A program made the translations under genes and the position numbers. From JACVRW01 sp963812915 (lineage in GTDB: Bacteria; Actinomycetota; Thermoleophilia; Solirubrobacterales; Thermoleophilaceae), in contig CAWEXB010000013.1 of NCBI GenBank assembly GCA_963812915.1, positions 310,001-374,000 on the forward strand: a stretch of DNA of 64,000 nucleotides. The letters are read 5' to 3'. Within the stretch, counting starts at the first letter, position 1. Each line of letters opens with the position of its first letter. This document shows, piece after piece, positions 33,529 through 41,625 of the stretch. Under the pieces are notes generated by a model, which was given only the letters and a program-made list of their open reading frames with translations, ran no database searches and was not told the origin of the DNA.

Positions 33529-34677
33529 CTAGCCCCGTACACGCTCGAACCGGTCCGGCCGGAACGTGTCGAGCCCAAGGTCCGTGGGCTCGCCGCAAAT
33601 CGCCTGCGCTATCAGCCGGCCCGTGATCGGTCCGTGGGCCACGCCGGCGCCTTCGTGGCCGGTGGCGATCCACAGTCCGTCCGCCGCGGCTGAGGGGCCG
33701 ATCGCCGGCAGGCCGCCCGGCAGCCAGGGCCGGAGGCCCGCCCAGGCGCTCTCGACCCTGAGGTCGCGAACGCCAGGGACAAGCCCCGCGGCCGCGCGCA
33801 GAAGCGCATCGCTCACGTGCGGATCCACCGAGAGGTCGAAGCCGCGCCGCTCGCGGCTCGACCCCACCAGCACGTGCCCGTCGAGCGTGGTCTCGACCAC
33901 CGTGCTCACGTGGAGCCCGGCGCCCGTGCTCGAGACGGCGGCCATGTAGCCGCCGTCGATCACCTTGCAACGAAGGAATTCGGGCCGGTGCTCCAGTCGC
34001 AGGAGCTGGCCCTTGCGCGGCTCGACCGGCAGCTCGAGTCCGGCGCTGCGGGCGAGCGGCGCACTCCAGGCGCCCGCGGCGAGCACGACCGCGGTCGCCG
34101 CGACGCGGCCCTCGGCCGTCTCGAGCCCCTCGACGCGGCCGGCGCGCACGACGATCGCGTCGACCCTCCGCCCCGTCTCGACGGCCGCGCCAAGCCGCTC
34201 CGCCTCACGCGCGAGGGCGCGCGTGATCGCGCGTGGCGCGCATTGAAGGTCGTGCGGGAACCACGACGCGCCCAGCAGCTCGCTGCGCAGCTCCGGCTCC
34301 GCCTCGCGAACCTCTGCGGGCGTCACCAGCGAGCATTCCACGCCCGTGGCCCGGACGCCCTCGAGCCGCTCGGGCTCGGCCGCCCAGCCGTCCTCATCCG
34401 CGTGTACCACGAGCGCGCCCTTGCGCCGGATGCCCGCCTCCTCCCCGAGAAGCTCCTCGATCTCGTCGTAGAGCGCCAGCCCGGCCCGCGCCAACGCGAG
34501 CTCGGCCCCGGGCTCCTTGTCCGAGCACAGCACGTTCCCCTCACCCAGCCCGGTAGTCCCACAGGAGACCTCGCCGCGGTCGATCAAACAGACCCGCAGC
34601 CCGCGCCGGGCCAGCTCCCAGGCACACGCGCAGCCGACGATGCCGGCCCCGACGACCGCCACGTCGTAAGGCTTCAG
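33529..34677 (-). CDS. FAD-dependent oxidase, probably D-hydroxyproline oxidase
   Basis: A flavoprotein of about 382 residues of the DadA/DAO family: VAVVGAGIVGCACAWELARRG at the start and GLWIATGHEGAGVAHGPITG at the end. It directly follows a proline racemase/hydroxyproline epimerase gene, so oxidation of cis-4-hydroxy-D-proline to pyrroline-4-hydroxy-2-carboxylate is the likely reaction. The start is unusual: CTG 34677 overlaps the previous stop (CTGA); the next normal start is GTG 34662, which would trim five residues before the cofactor motif. Confidence 0.83.
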   Translation of the reverse strand: MKPYDVAVVGAGIVGCACAWELARRGLRVCLIDRGEVSCGTTGLGEGNVLCSDKEPGAELALARAGLALYDEIEELLGEEAGIRRKGALVVHADEDGWAAEPERLEGVRATGVECSLVTPAEVREAEPELRSELLGASWFPHDLQCAPRAITRALAREAERLGAAVETGRRVDAIVVRAGRVEGLETAEGRVAATAVVLAAGAWSAPLARSAGLELPVEPRKGQLLRLEHRPEFLRCKVIDGGYMAAVSSTGAGLHVSTVVETTLDGHVLVGSSRERRGFDLSVDPHVSDALLRAAAGLVPGVRDLRVESAWAGLRPWLPGGLPAIGPSAAADGLWIATGHEGAGVAHGPITGRLIAQAICGEPTDLGLDTFRPDRFERVRG

Positions 34678-35675
34678 AGCGCGAATCCCGCCGGGAACGG
34701 GTCCTCCGGGTCGAGTACGTACTGGCCCATCCCGGTGATCCAGGCCCGGCCCGTGATCTCCGGCACCACCGCCGGAAGGCCTCCGACCTCGGTCTCCTCC
34801 ACGATCCGGCCGCTGAAGCGGGTGCCGATCACGGACTCGTTCACGAACACGTCGCCCACCTCCAGGTCGCCGCGCGCGTGGAGCGCCGCCAGCTTGGCGG
34901 AGGTGCCGGTGCCGCACGGGGAGCGGTCGAGCCAGCCGGGGTGGATCGAGGTCGCGCTCCGCTGCGAGCGCGGGCCGTCGGCCCCTGGAGCGGTGAAGAT
35001 GACGTGCTTGCAGCCCACGATCCGCTCGTCCTCGGGGTGCACCGGCCGGTCCGTCGCGTTGACGGCCTCCATCACCGCCAGGCCGCGCTCGATCAGCTCG
35101 TCGGCGCGGGCAGGGTCGACCGCGAGTCCCGCCGATTCCGCGGGCACTATCGCGTAGAAGTTGCCGCCGAAGGCCATGTCGTAGCTGAGCCTCTGCCCGC
35201 CGAGCTGGATCGTACGGTCGCGTCCCAGGAGGAACGAGGGGACGTTGCGGAGCGAGACCGAGCGCGCCCGGCCGTCCGCCACCGCTACGCGGGCCTCGAC
35301 CAGACCGGCAGGCGTGTCGAGCCGCACGACTGTCTGGGGCTCCCGCACCTCGACCATGCCGGTCTCGACGAGCACGGTCGCCACGCCGATCGTGCCGTGA
35401 CCGCACATCGGGAGGCAGCCCGACACTTCGATGAAGACGACGCCCCAGTCGGCGTCGTCGCGAAGCGGCGGCTGGAGAATCGCGCCGGACATCGCCCCGT
35501 GGCCGCGCGGCTCGCGCATCAGGAGCAGGCGCAGGCCGTCGAGATGCCGCTCGAAGTGGAGCTTCCGCTCGAGCATGGTCGAGCCTGGAATCGGGCCGAC
35601 CCCGCCGGTGATCACCCGCGTGGGCATCCCCTCCGTATGGGAGTCGACCGCGGCGAAGACGCGGCTCGCGATCAC
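34674..35675 (-). CDS. 4-hydroxyproline epimerase (proline racemase family)
   Basis: A 333-residue cofactor-independent epimerase. Both catalytic cysteines are present: CLPMCGHGTIG near residue 90 and DRSPCGTGTSAKL near residue 250. Two cysteines mark racemase/epimerase activity, whereas a Thr at the second site would mark a dehydratase. It would turn trans-4-hydroxy-L-proline into the cis-D form. The GTG start at 35675 overlaps the stop of the DapA-like gene by 4 bases. Confidence 0.88.
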   Translation of the reverse strand: MIASRVFAAVDSHTEGMPTRVITGGVGPIPGSTMLERKLHFERHLDGLRLLLMREPRGHGAMSGAILQPPLRDDADWGVVFIEVSGCLPMCGHGTIGVATVLVETGMVEVREPQTVVRLDTPAGLVEARVAVADGRARSVSLRNVPSFLLGRDRTIQLGGQRLSYDMAFGGNFYAIVPAESAGLAVDPARADELIERGLAVMEAVNATDRPVHPEDERIVGCKHVIFTAPGADGPRSQRSATSIHPGWLDRSPCGTGTSAKLAALHARGDLEVGDVFVNESVIGTRFSGRIVEETEVGGLPAVVPEITGRAWITGMGQYVLDPEDPFPAGFAL

Positions 35676-36556
35676 CCGGCGACCTCGACCCCGAGCGCCC
35701 GGACCGCTCGCTCCACCTGGCGGCGCTCGTCCTCGGTGAGCGGGAGGCGCGGCGGCCGGCAGGAGCCGCCGGCCCGGCCGACCAGGTCCATCGCCGCCTT
35801 GAAGAACTGAACGAGCTTGGGGTGCATGTCGAGGCGGGCGAGCGGGAGGATGCGGGCGTACACGGCGCGTGCCTCGTCGAGCCGCCCCTCGCGGCAGAGC
35901 CGGAAGAGCTCGACGCAATCCCGCGGGGCCACGTTCGCCACCCCGGCGATCCAGCCGGTGGCGCCGGCGCAGAAGCCCTCGAGCGCCCAGTCGTCGCCGC
36001 CCACCAGCACCTCGAGAGTGGGAGCCGCGTTCAGGATCTCCGCGATTCGCCGAGCGTCGCCGGAGCACTCCTTGACGGCCACGACGCCCTCGATGGCCCC
36101 CAGCCGCGCGATCAGCCCGGGCCGCATGTCCGTCCCGCTCGCCTTGGGGTTGTTGTAGAGCATGATCGGCAGCTCGGTCGCCTCGGCCACGCTCCGGTAG
36201 AAGGCCTCGATCTCGCGCTCGTCGCCCTCGTAGCCGAGCGGCGGGAGCAGCATCAGGGAGCTCGCGCCGGCCGCCGCGGCGTCGGCGCCGTAGCCGATCG
36301 ACGCGGCGGGTGTCGCGCTGGAGACGCCGGCGGTCACCGGCACGCCCCCGTCGGCCGCGGCGGCCAGCGTCTCGATGACGAGCCGTCGCTCGGAGGCGCT
36401 GAGGCTCTGGGCCTCGCCCATGGTTCCGGTCCCCACGAGCCCGGCGGCGCCCTCCTCGATCAACCACTCGGCAGTGCCGGCCATCGCGGCGGTGTCGACG
36501 CTCCCGTCCTCGTCGAACGGGGTGACGACGGCGGGGATCACTCCTTCGAAGCGCAT
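35672..36556 (-). CDS. DapA/NAL-family lyase, probably pyrroline-4-hydroxy-2-carboxylate deaminase
   Basis: A 294-residue TIM-barrel Schiff-base enzyme. GTMGEAQSLSASER near residue 42, the tyrosine in LYNNPKASG and the catalytic lysine in VVAVKECSGD are in place. In hydroxyproline loci this family removes ammonia and water to form 2-oxoglutarate semialdehyde; dihydrodipicolinate synthase is less likely given the neighbours. ATG 36556 follows AAGGAGG. It is the first gene of a three-gene operon with the epimerase and FAD oxidase. Confidence 0.87.
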   Translation of the reverse strand: MRFEGVIPAVVTPFDEDGSVDTAAMAGTAEWLIEEGAAGLVGTGTMGEAQSLSASERRLVIETLAAAADGGVPVTAGVSSATPAASIGYGADAAAAGASSLMLLPPLGYEGDEREIEAFYRSVAEATELPIMLYNNPKASGTDMRPGLIARLGAIEGVVAVKECSGDARRIAEILNAAPTLEVLVGGDDWALEGFCAGATGWIAGVANVAPRDCVELFRLCREGRLDEARAVYARILPLARLDMHPKLVQFFKAAMDLVGRAGGSCRPPRLPLTEDERRQVERAVRALGVEVAG

Positions 36557-36593
36557 GAAGGGCCTCCTTGGTAGGGCCCCGTAGCTTCGCAAG

Positions 36594-37847
36594 TCAGCGG
36601 CGGCCGATGCGGTAGACCGGGCCGCTGAGCGAGACGGCGTAGACGCGCCCGCGCCCATCCTCGCCGAAGGAGGCCAGGTCCGGGACGCTCAGCCGCGTGG
36701 TTCGAGTGGGCGCCCTGCCGCGCCGGAGCCGAGCCAGGCGGATGGTCGGCTCGCAGAAGTCGCCGTAGACGTAGCGGCCGTACCAGCCGCGCCCGAGCGA
36801 GCGGTCGCGGATCACGTAGCCGCCGATGATCGAGCAGAGGCCCTCGCCCTGCGAGTGGTCGATCACCGGCGGGATATGACCCCGCGCGCTGCCCGCGTTG
36901 TACGGGTTCCTCCCCTCGAAGGTGCTCCAGCCGAAGTTGTAGCCGCCGCGCGGCGCGTCGCCGGCCCCGCCCCCGTTCGGGACGAAGTCGATCTCCTCGA
37001 TCTCGGCCTCCCCCACATCCCCGACCGTGATGTCACCGCCGGCGCGGTCAAACGAGAAGCGGTATGGGTTGCGCAGCCCGTAGGCGAAGATCTCTGGCCG
37101 CGCGCCCGCGCGGCCACGGAAGGGGTTGTCGGCCGGGACCGAGTAGCCACCCTGCGGGCGGGGCGAGATCCGAATCATCTTTCCGAGGAGCTGGCCCAGG
37201 TTCTGGGCGTTCCGGTCCGGGTCGCCGCCACCGCCGCCGTCGCCGAATGCGGCGTAGAGCCTGCCGTCGGGGCCGAACTGGATCTGACCGCCCTTGTGAT
37301 TGAACCGCTGGTGGGGCACGCTGATGATGTTCCGCCGCGACTCGGGCAGGGCGCGGTCGGGCGTGCTCTCCGAGCGCAGGAAGCTGTCGATCGTGGGGAA
37401 GCCCTGGCTGTCCGTGTAGTAGACGTAGAACCGGCGCGAGCTCTCGTAGTCGGGAGCGAAGGCCATCGACAGCAGCCCGCTCTCGCCCCCGGTCGTCACG
37501 AGGTCGCTCATGTCGAGGAAGGGCTCGGCGAGCACCCGCCGTCCGACGACGACCCGGATTCTCCCTCCACGCTCGACCACGAAGCGGCGCCGACGCTCGC
37601 CGCGCGGCGCCGCGAGGTAGGTGGGCTCGTCGAACCGACCGAGGAGGAGCAACCGAACGGGCCGCCGCGCGGCCGCCGAGCCGTCCCCACTGCCGCCCTC
37701 CGGCGGCGCCTCCGCCGCCCGCTGCTCGGCCGCGGTCCGCTGGGTCGCGCCGCTCGAGGCATCGCCGTCCTCGTCCAACGAGCAGCCCGCGACGGCAAAG
37801 CCGGCGAGGGCGACGGCCGAGAGCCTTCGGAGGATGTGCGCGCCCAC
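36594..37847 (-). CDS. Lipoprotein PQQ-dependent sugar dehydrogenase family protein
   Basis: A six-bladed beta-propeller protein of about 417 residues of the soluble glucose/aldose dehydrogenase type. The signal ends in the lipobox GFAVAGC, so it should be anchored outside the membrane. Motifs: GGESGLLSMAFAPDY, the His in HQRFNHKGGQIQFGPDG, GDGGGGGDPDRNAQ, YGLRNPYRFSFD and NFGWSTFEG. It would oxidise sugars and pass electrons to a carrier. GTG 37847 is chosen to start the signal; ATG 37865 is the alternative. Confidence 0.87.
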   Translation of the reverse strand: MGAHILRRLSAVALAGFAVAGCSLDEDGDASSGATQRTAAEQRAAEAPPEGGSGDGSAAARRPVRLLLLGRFDEPTYLAAPRGERRRRFVVERGGRIRVVVGRRVLAEPFLDMSDLVTTGGESGLLSMAFAPDYESSRRFYVYYTDSQGFPTIDSFLRSESTPDRALPESRRNIISVPHQRFNHKGGQIQFGPDGRLYAAFGDGGGGGDPDRNAQNLGQLLGKMIRISPRPQGGYSVPADNPFRGRAGARPEIFAYGLRNPYRFSFDRAGGDITVGDVGEAEIEEIDFVPNGGGAGDAPRGGYNFGWSTFEGRNPYNAGSARGHIPPVIDHSQGEGLCSIIGGYVIRDRSLGRGWYGRYVYGDFCEPTIRLARLRRGRAPTRTTRLSVPDLASFGEDGRGRVYAVSLSGPVYRIGRR

Positions 37848-37885
37848 GCAACCCCAGTATGGCAACGGCTACCCTTGGATCCCTT

Positions 37886-37959
37886 CGGGCTGTAGCGCAG
37901 TCTGGTAGCGCGCTCCGTTCGGGTCGGAGAGGTCGCTGGTTCAAATCCAGTCAGCCCGA
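37886..37959 (+). tRNA. tRNA-Pro (CGG)
   Basis: A full cloverleaf of 74 bases: acceptor stem CGGGCTG/CAGCCCG with discriminator A, D-arm around GCGC...GCGC, anticodon stem CTCCG/CGGAG with loop TTCGGGT giving anticodon CGG, and T-arm CTGGTTCAAATCCAG. The 3' CCA is not encoded. C1-G72 at the acceptor end is the usual mark of bacterial tRNA-Pro. Confidence 0.97.
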
Positions 37960-37990
37960 CTGGCGGACCCCCTCTCGCTTACGGTTGGGT

Positions 37991-38055
37991 TTTCTCCGGG
38001 AGAGGTCTCCGCCGGCAGGTCAGCTCCGCCGGCCGGTTTGGGCTGGGTAAGGGTG
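37991..38055 (-). repeat. Intergenic composite element, copy 1: GC-rich blocks
   Basis: Read on the minus strand it has CACCCTTACCCAGCCCAA (plus 38038-38055) followed by GCCGGCGGAGACCTCTCC (plus 37998-38015). The same two blocks, in the same order, occur on the plus strand at 59361-59420, and the second block alone at 11282-11311. It lies just past tRNA-Pro, and together with the palindromes at 38131-38247 fills the gene-free stretch 37960-38311. Confidence 0.65.
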
Positions 38056-38130
38056 CGGGCCCGGCGCGGCCGAAGTTCGCCCGGGCGGGCGCGAGCCGTT
38101 TCGTGAGGCTCTGCAGGGGAGGGGATTCGA

Positions 38131-38174
38131 CGCGTTCGACCTTTGGTTGGAATAAGCAGCGAAAGGTCGAACAC
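38131..38174. repeat. Palindrome A of the composite element
   Basis: GTTCGACCTTT at 38134-38144 pairs perfectly with AAAGGTCGAAC at 38162-38172, giving an 11-bp stem and a 17-base loop that includes AATAAGCAG. The left arm is preceded by CGC as in the other copies. Confidence 0.85.
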
Positions 38175-38200
38175 ATGGCGATTTCGCCCCGGCCGAGCCG

Positions 38201-38247
38201 ACGCGTTCGACCTTCCCTTGCGATAAGCAACAGAAGGTCGAACGCGT
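38201..38247. repeat. Palindrome B of the composite element
   Basis: ACGCGTTCGACCTT at 38201-38214 pairs perfectly with AAGGTCGAACGCGT at 38234-38247, a 14-bp stem with a 19-base loop containing GATAAGCAA. The arms match palindromes A and C while most of the loop differs, so the arms are what is conserved. Confidence 0.88.
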
Positions 38248-38311
38248 GAGGATTCGCGACGGCCGAGCTCCCAGCGGGGCCGCGGCAGGCACAGAGCACC
38301 CCCGGCCCGGA

Positions 38312-38602
38312 CTACAGCCCACTCCGGTGCGAGAGGGGGGCGGCCCTGAGTCCGCACTTGTCGGCGGCGTCCCTGATTCGATTGTTGACGATGCCGCAGG
38401 GAACCAGGAACGGCTTCTTCGAGCACTGAATCTCGAGAGTCCGTTCGGAGGCGTCGTACGTCCATTTCAGCTTGAAGCCTCGCTCCGACGCCTCCCCGCG
38501 ATCTGAAGCGATGCGAATCCCGTACTCCCGGCTTACCACGTCCTTTGCGCACGCCCACTTCGAGGCGTCGACGCCGGAATAGGTCAATGGGTCACAGGCC
38601 AC
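38312..38602 (-). CDS. Small conserved hypothetical protein
   Basis: A 96-residue basic protein with four or five cysteines, including KWACAKD, LEIQCSKKPFLVPCG and ADKCGLR. The pattern of a helix with AKDVVSREYGI, a polar turn, and a sheet ending in a cysteine pair looks like known short actinobacterial proteins of unknown role. There is no signal peptide. ATG 38602 is the only start. It lies between the palindromic repeats and the LamG gene. Confidence 0.6.
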   Translation of the reverse strand: MACDPLTYSGVDASKWACAKDVVSREYGIRIASDRGEASERGFKLKWTYDASERTLEIQCSKKPFLVPCGIVNNRIRDAADKCGLRAAPLSHRSGL

Positions 38603-38686
38603 GCGCCTGCGGAGAGTACGAAAACCCGCCGGCTTGGTCCCCCATCCGGGTTAGGATGGCCCTCCGGGACACCTTGAGGAGAGGTT

Positions 38687-40069
38687 GTGGCTCGCGCAGC
38701 AGGGCTCAGAGGTGGCATCGGCGTCGTGCTACTGCTCGGCGCCGCCTATGCGGTCGTTCGGTGGGGGCCTTGGGACGGCCCGATCATCCTGATCCTGTCG
38801 ACGGCCCACGGCATCCACATGGGAGACCTCCTCGCGCTCCCGCTGCTCGCGCTCGCGGTGGCCATCGGCCAGTCGGGGGCTCGGGGTCGCCCGCGCTGGG
38901 CGCACTCGTCGGCTGGTCGCTGGGCCCTCCCCGCCTCCGGCGTTCTGCTGGGCGCGCTGCTTCTGCTCGCTCCGGTCTCTGACACGATCCGCGACGAGCC
39001 ACTGCTGCTGCCCGCCGGCGGCGGCACTTTCGGAGGTGCCGCCCCCGTGCACGCCGACGGGGCACGGGCCGGTCCCGTGAACCGCTGGTCGCACCTGGCC
39101 GTGACCTTCGACGGGAGGAGGCTGTGGCTCTACGTGGACGGCACCCATGTGTCGAGCCGAGCGGTCACCGGCAGCATCCTGCGGACCAACGACCCCTTGT
39201 GGATAGGTGGCAACCATCCGTACGGGGAGTACTTCCAAGGCCTGATCGACGAGGTCCGCGTCTACGATCGCGTGCTGACCCCCTCGGAGGTGCGGGCCGA
39301 GATGTCGACGCCGGTCGCGAGCTCCGGGACGTCACGGGGCGCTGGCCTCGCTGGAGCGTACGCGTTCGACAAGGGATCGGGGTCGCTGGCTGCGGACGCC
39401 TCGGGCAATGGCAACACCGGAGCGATCATCGGAGCGCACTGGACGAGCCGAGGCCGCTTCGGTGGCGCCCTGCAGTTCGACGGCGACGACGACAAAGTGC
39501 GGATCCGCGGGTCGGAATCTCTCGACCTGCAGCGCGGCATGACGCTCTCCGCTTGGAGCCGGCCCGGCGAATCGCAGGACGGGTGGCGGACGATCCTGCA
39601 TCGTCAGACCGATGCGTACTTCCTCGCGGCCGGCGGCGGCACGTACCAGGTACTTGGGACGCTCGACGATGCGCTCGCCGCGCTGATCGTCGGCACCGCC
39701 CTGTGGTTCTGCCTGCTGCTGGCGGGTACCGCCGGCCGCCGGGCCGGTGGGCGGCGACGCTGGTGGTGGGAGCCGGTCGCCCTGTTCCTGGCCGGATCTC
39801 TACTCGATGCAGCGCTCACGCCGTCGGGCACGCTCTTCGGCCCGACCCTCCTGGCGGCGTGGTTCGCCCTGACCGCGTCGCACCGCGCCGAAGCGGTGAG
39901 CATGTCCGTGATCACCGTCGCGTTCACAGCCGTGACGCTCGTGTCCCTGTCCGGCGAGGCCGCCCTGGACCTTGCGCGCGACGACGGCGGCATCGCTCGC
40001 TCGGTGGCGCTCGGCGTGCTGTTCGTGGTCGCCGGTCTGGTGAGCGCCACACGGCCGAAACCGTCCTGA
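38687..40069 (+). CDS. Membrane protein with two half LamG domains
   Basis: A 460-residue protein. N-terminal membrane segments lie at about 8-26, 48-62 and 83-100. Residues 110-207 read as the C-terminal half of a LamG/concanavalin-like domain (GGGTFGG, WSHLAVTFDGRRLWLYVDG, GLIDEVRVYDR). Residues 222-320 read as the N-terminal half of one (AYAFDKGSGSLAADASGNGN, LDLQRGMTLSAWSR, RQTDAYFL). Four or five more membrane segments end the protein. Neither half is complete on its own. GTG 38687 follows GAGGAGAGG. Confidence 0.75.
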   Translation: MARAAGLRGGIGVVLLLGAAYAVVRWGPWDGPIILILSTAHGIHMGDLLALPLLALAVAIGQSGARGRPRWAHSSAGRWALPASGVLLGALLLLAPVSDTIRDEPLLLPAGGGTFGGAAPVHADGARAGPVNRWSHLAVTFDGRRLWLYVDGTHVSSRAVTGSILRTNDPLWIGGNHPYGEYFQGLIDEVRVYDRVLTPSEVRAEMSTPVASSGTSRGAGLAGAYAFDKGSGSLAADASGNGNTGAIIGAHWTSRGRFGGALQFDGDDDKVRIRGSESLDLQRGMTLSAWSRPGESQDGWRTILHRQTDAYFLAAGGGTYQVLGTLDDALAALIVGTALWFCLLLAGTAGRRAGGRRRWWWEPVALFLAGSLLDAALTPSGTLFGPTLLAAWFALTASHRAEAVSMSVITVAFTAVTLVSLSGEAALDLARDDGGIARSVALGVLFVVAGLVSATRPKPS

Positions 40070-40078
40070 GAGCCCGGC

Positions 40079-41509
40079 TCACTCGCCGTCTCCGAACGCG
40101 GCAATGACCTCCGCAAACCGGCTCACCGACTCGGCCCCCTCGGCGTCCGAGAGCCCGACGATGGCGGTCTGAACGCCGGCCTCGGCCAGCTCGCGGTAAC
40201 GGCCGACGTGCTCCTCGACCGTCGCGGCGCCGGGGCCCTGGCGCGACGCCACCGAGGCCACCACGCGGGCGGGCGCCAGATGCGTGACCTCGACGGCCGC
40301 AGGGTCGCGGCCCTCGGCGGCGCAGTGCTCGCCGAGCACGGCGACCTTGTGGCGCACGGTCTCGGGGTCGCCGAACAAATTGCAGGCGTCCGCGTGCCGC
40401 GCGACGAGGCGCAACGTTCTGCGCTCGCCCGAGCCGCCCACGAGAATCGGGACCCGCTCCTGCAACGGGCGCGGGTAGCACGTGGTCTGGCTCACGCTGA
40501 GCGTGCGCCCTTCGAAGGGCGGCGAGCCCGGACCCCACATGAGCGGCAGCAGCTCGAGCGCGTCCTCGAGCAGCTCATAGCGCCGGGCGAGAGGCGGAAA
40601 CTCCCAGCCGTAGAGCCTGTGCTCGCGCTCGAACCAAGCGGCGCCCATGCCGCACATCGCTCGACCGCCGGAGAGGACGTCGAGCGTCGCGACGATCTTG
40701 GCGAGGTGGGCGATGCTGCGGTAGGTGATGCCCGTGACCAGCGTGCCCAGCCGGATCCGGTCGGTCACGCCGGCGAGGTAAGCGAGCGTGGTGTAGCTCT
40801 CGAGCATGTCCTCCCATTCCCGCCCGATCTGCGGGATCTGCACGAAGTGATCCATCAGCCAGAGGCTCGAGAACCCGGCGTCCTCGGCCGCGCGGGCGAC
40901 CTCGGCGAGCGTCGAGGCCGTTGCGGCCGGGTGGCCGGGCCAGTCGAAACGCGACACCTGCAGCCCGAAGTCGAGCTTCATCGGATCCTCCTTCTGCCGG
41001 GCCGCCGCATCCGGGGCGGTCACGAACGCCGCCGGCACGAGCGCGACCGGACCGGCGCGATAGACGGCGGCAAATCCCTCGGCGGCGAGTCTGTCGGCGA
41101 CGGCCGCGCTTTCCTTCAGCTGGCCGGTCACGATCTTGCTCGGGACGGGTGTGGGGAGCGCGCGATTGCGCTCGCGCACGACGCTCGCGGGCGTGTCGAA
41201 GAACACCGCGTACGCCGGCACCCCATGACGCTCGGCCAGCGACCGCCACGCGTCGCGGCGCCGCTGCTCCAGGCCCGTCGAGTCGATCACGGTGGTGAGC
41301 CGTCGCCGGAGCCGCTTGGCGACGATCAAGTCGAGCACCTCGAACGCGTCGCGGCTCGCGCGCTGGTCCCGCTCGCCGGCGCCGACGGCGGCGCGAAGCC
41401 GGTCCGAGGACACGACCTGGTCGGCGTGGAACCACTCCTGCGCCCAGTGCGACTTCCCCGAGCTCGTCGCCCCGACCAGCACGACGAGGCAGGGGTCGGG
41501 AAGGCGCAC
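40079..41509 (-). CDS. Fusion: P-loop kinase domain + F420-dependent LLM-class oxidoreductase
   Basis: One open frame of 476 residues. Residues 1-170 are a polynucleotide-kinase-like P-loop domain (GATSSGKSHW at 13-22, VIDSTGLEQRRRDAW, then FFDTPASVVRERNR). From about residue 177 a luciferase-like F420-dependent oxidoreductase begins (LQVSRFDWPGHPAATAS, SLWLMDHFVQIP, LGTLVTGITYRS, LVGGSGERRTL). An internal ATG at 40981 has a strong site AAGGAGG in front, so the oxidoreductase may also be made alone. F420 use is inferred from family. Confidence 0.82.
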   Translation of the reverse strand: MRLPDPCLVVLVGATSSGKSHWAQEWFHADQVVSSDRLRAAVGAGERDQRASRDAFEVLDLIVAKRLRRRLTTVIDSTGLEQRRRDAWRSLAERHGVPAYAVFFDTPASVVRERNRALPTPVPSKIVTGQLKESAAVADRLAAEGFAAVYRAGPVALVPAAFVTAPDAAARQKEDPMKLDFGLQVSRFDWPGHPAATASTLAEVARAAEDAGFSSLWLMDHFVQIPQIGREWEDMLESYTTLAYLAGVTDRIRLGTLVTGITYRSIAHLAKIVATLDVLSGGRAMCGMGAAWFEREHRLYGWEFPPLARRYELLEDALELLPLMWGPGSPPFEGRTLSVSQTTCYPRPLQERVPILVGGSGERRTLRLVARHADACNLFGDPETVRHKVAVLGEHCAAEGRDPAAVEVTHLAPARVVASVASRQGPGAATVEEHVGRYRELAEAGVQTAIVGLSDAEGAESVSRFAEVIAAFGDGE

Positions 41510-41625
41510 GCACGGGTCCTACCACAGCGCCGAGCCCTTGCCGGAATTCGTGCGCCGCTTGCGCCGTGCGGGGACGGCTGCTACTAGTGCGCGGCCACTC
41601 GCACCCCTTCCTGAAGGAGGCCTCA

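Noticed and set aside
38131..38247. CRISPR-like repeats near 38.2 kb
   Set aside because: Only two palindromes with different loops and no regular spacers; they are inverted-repeat elements, not an array.
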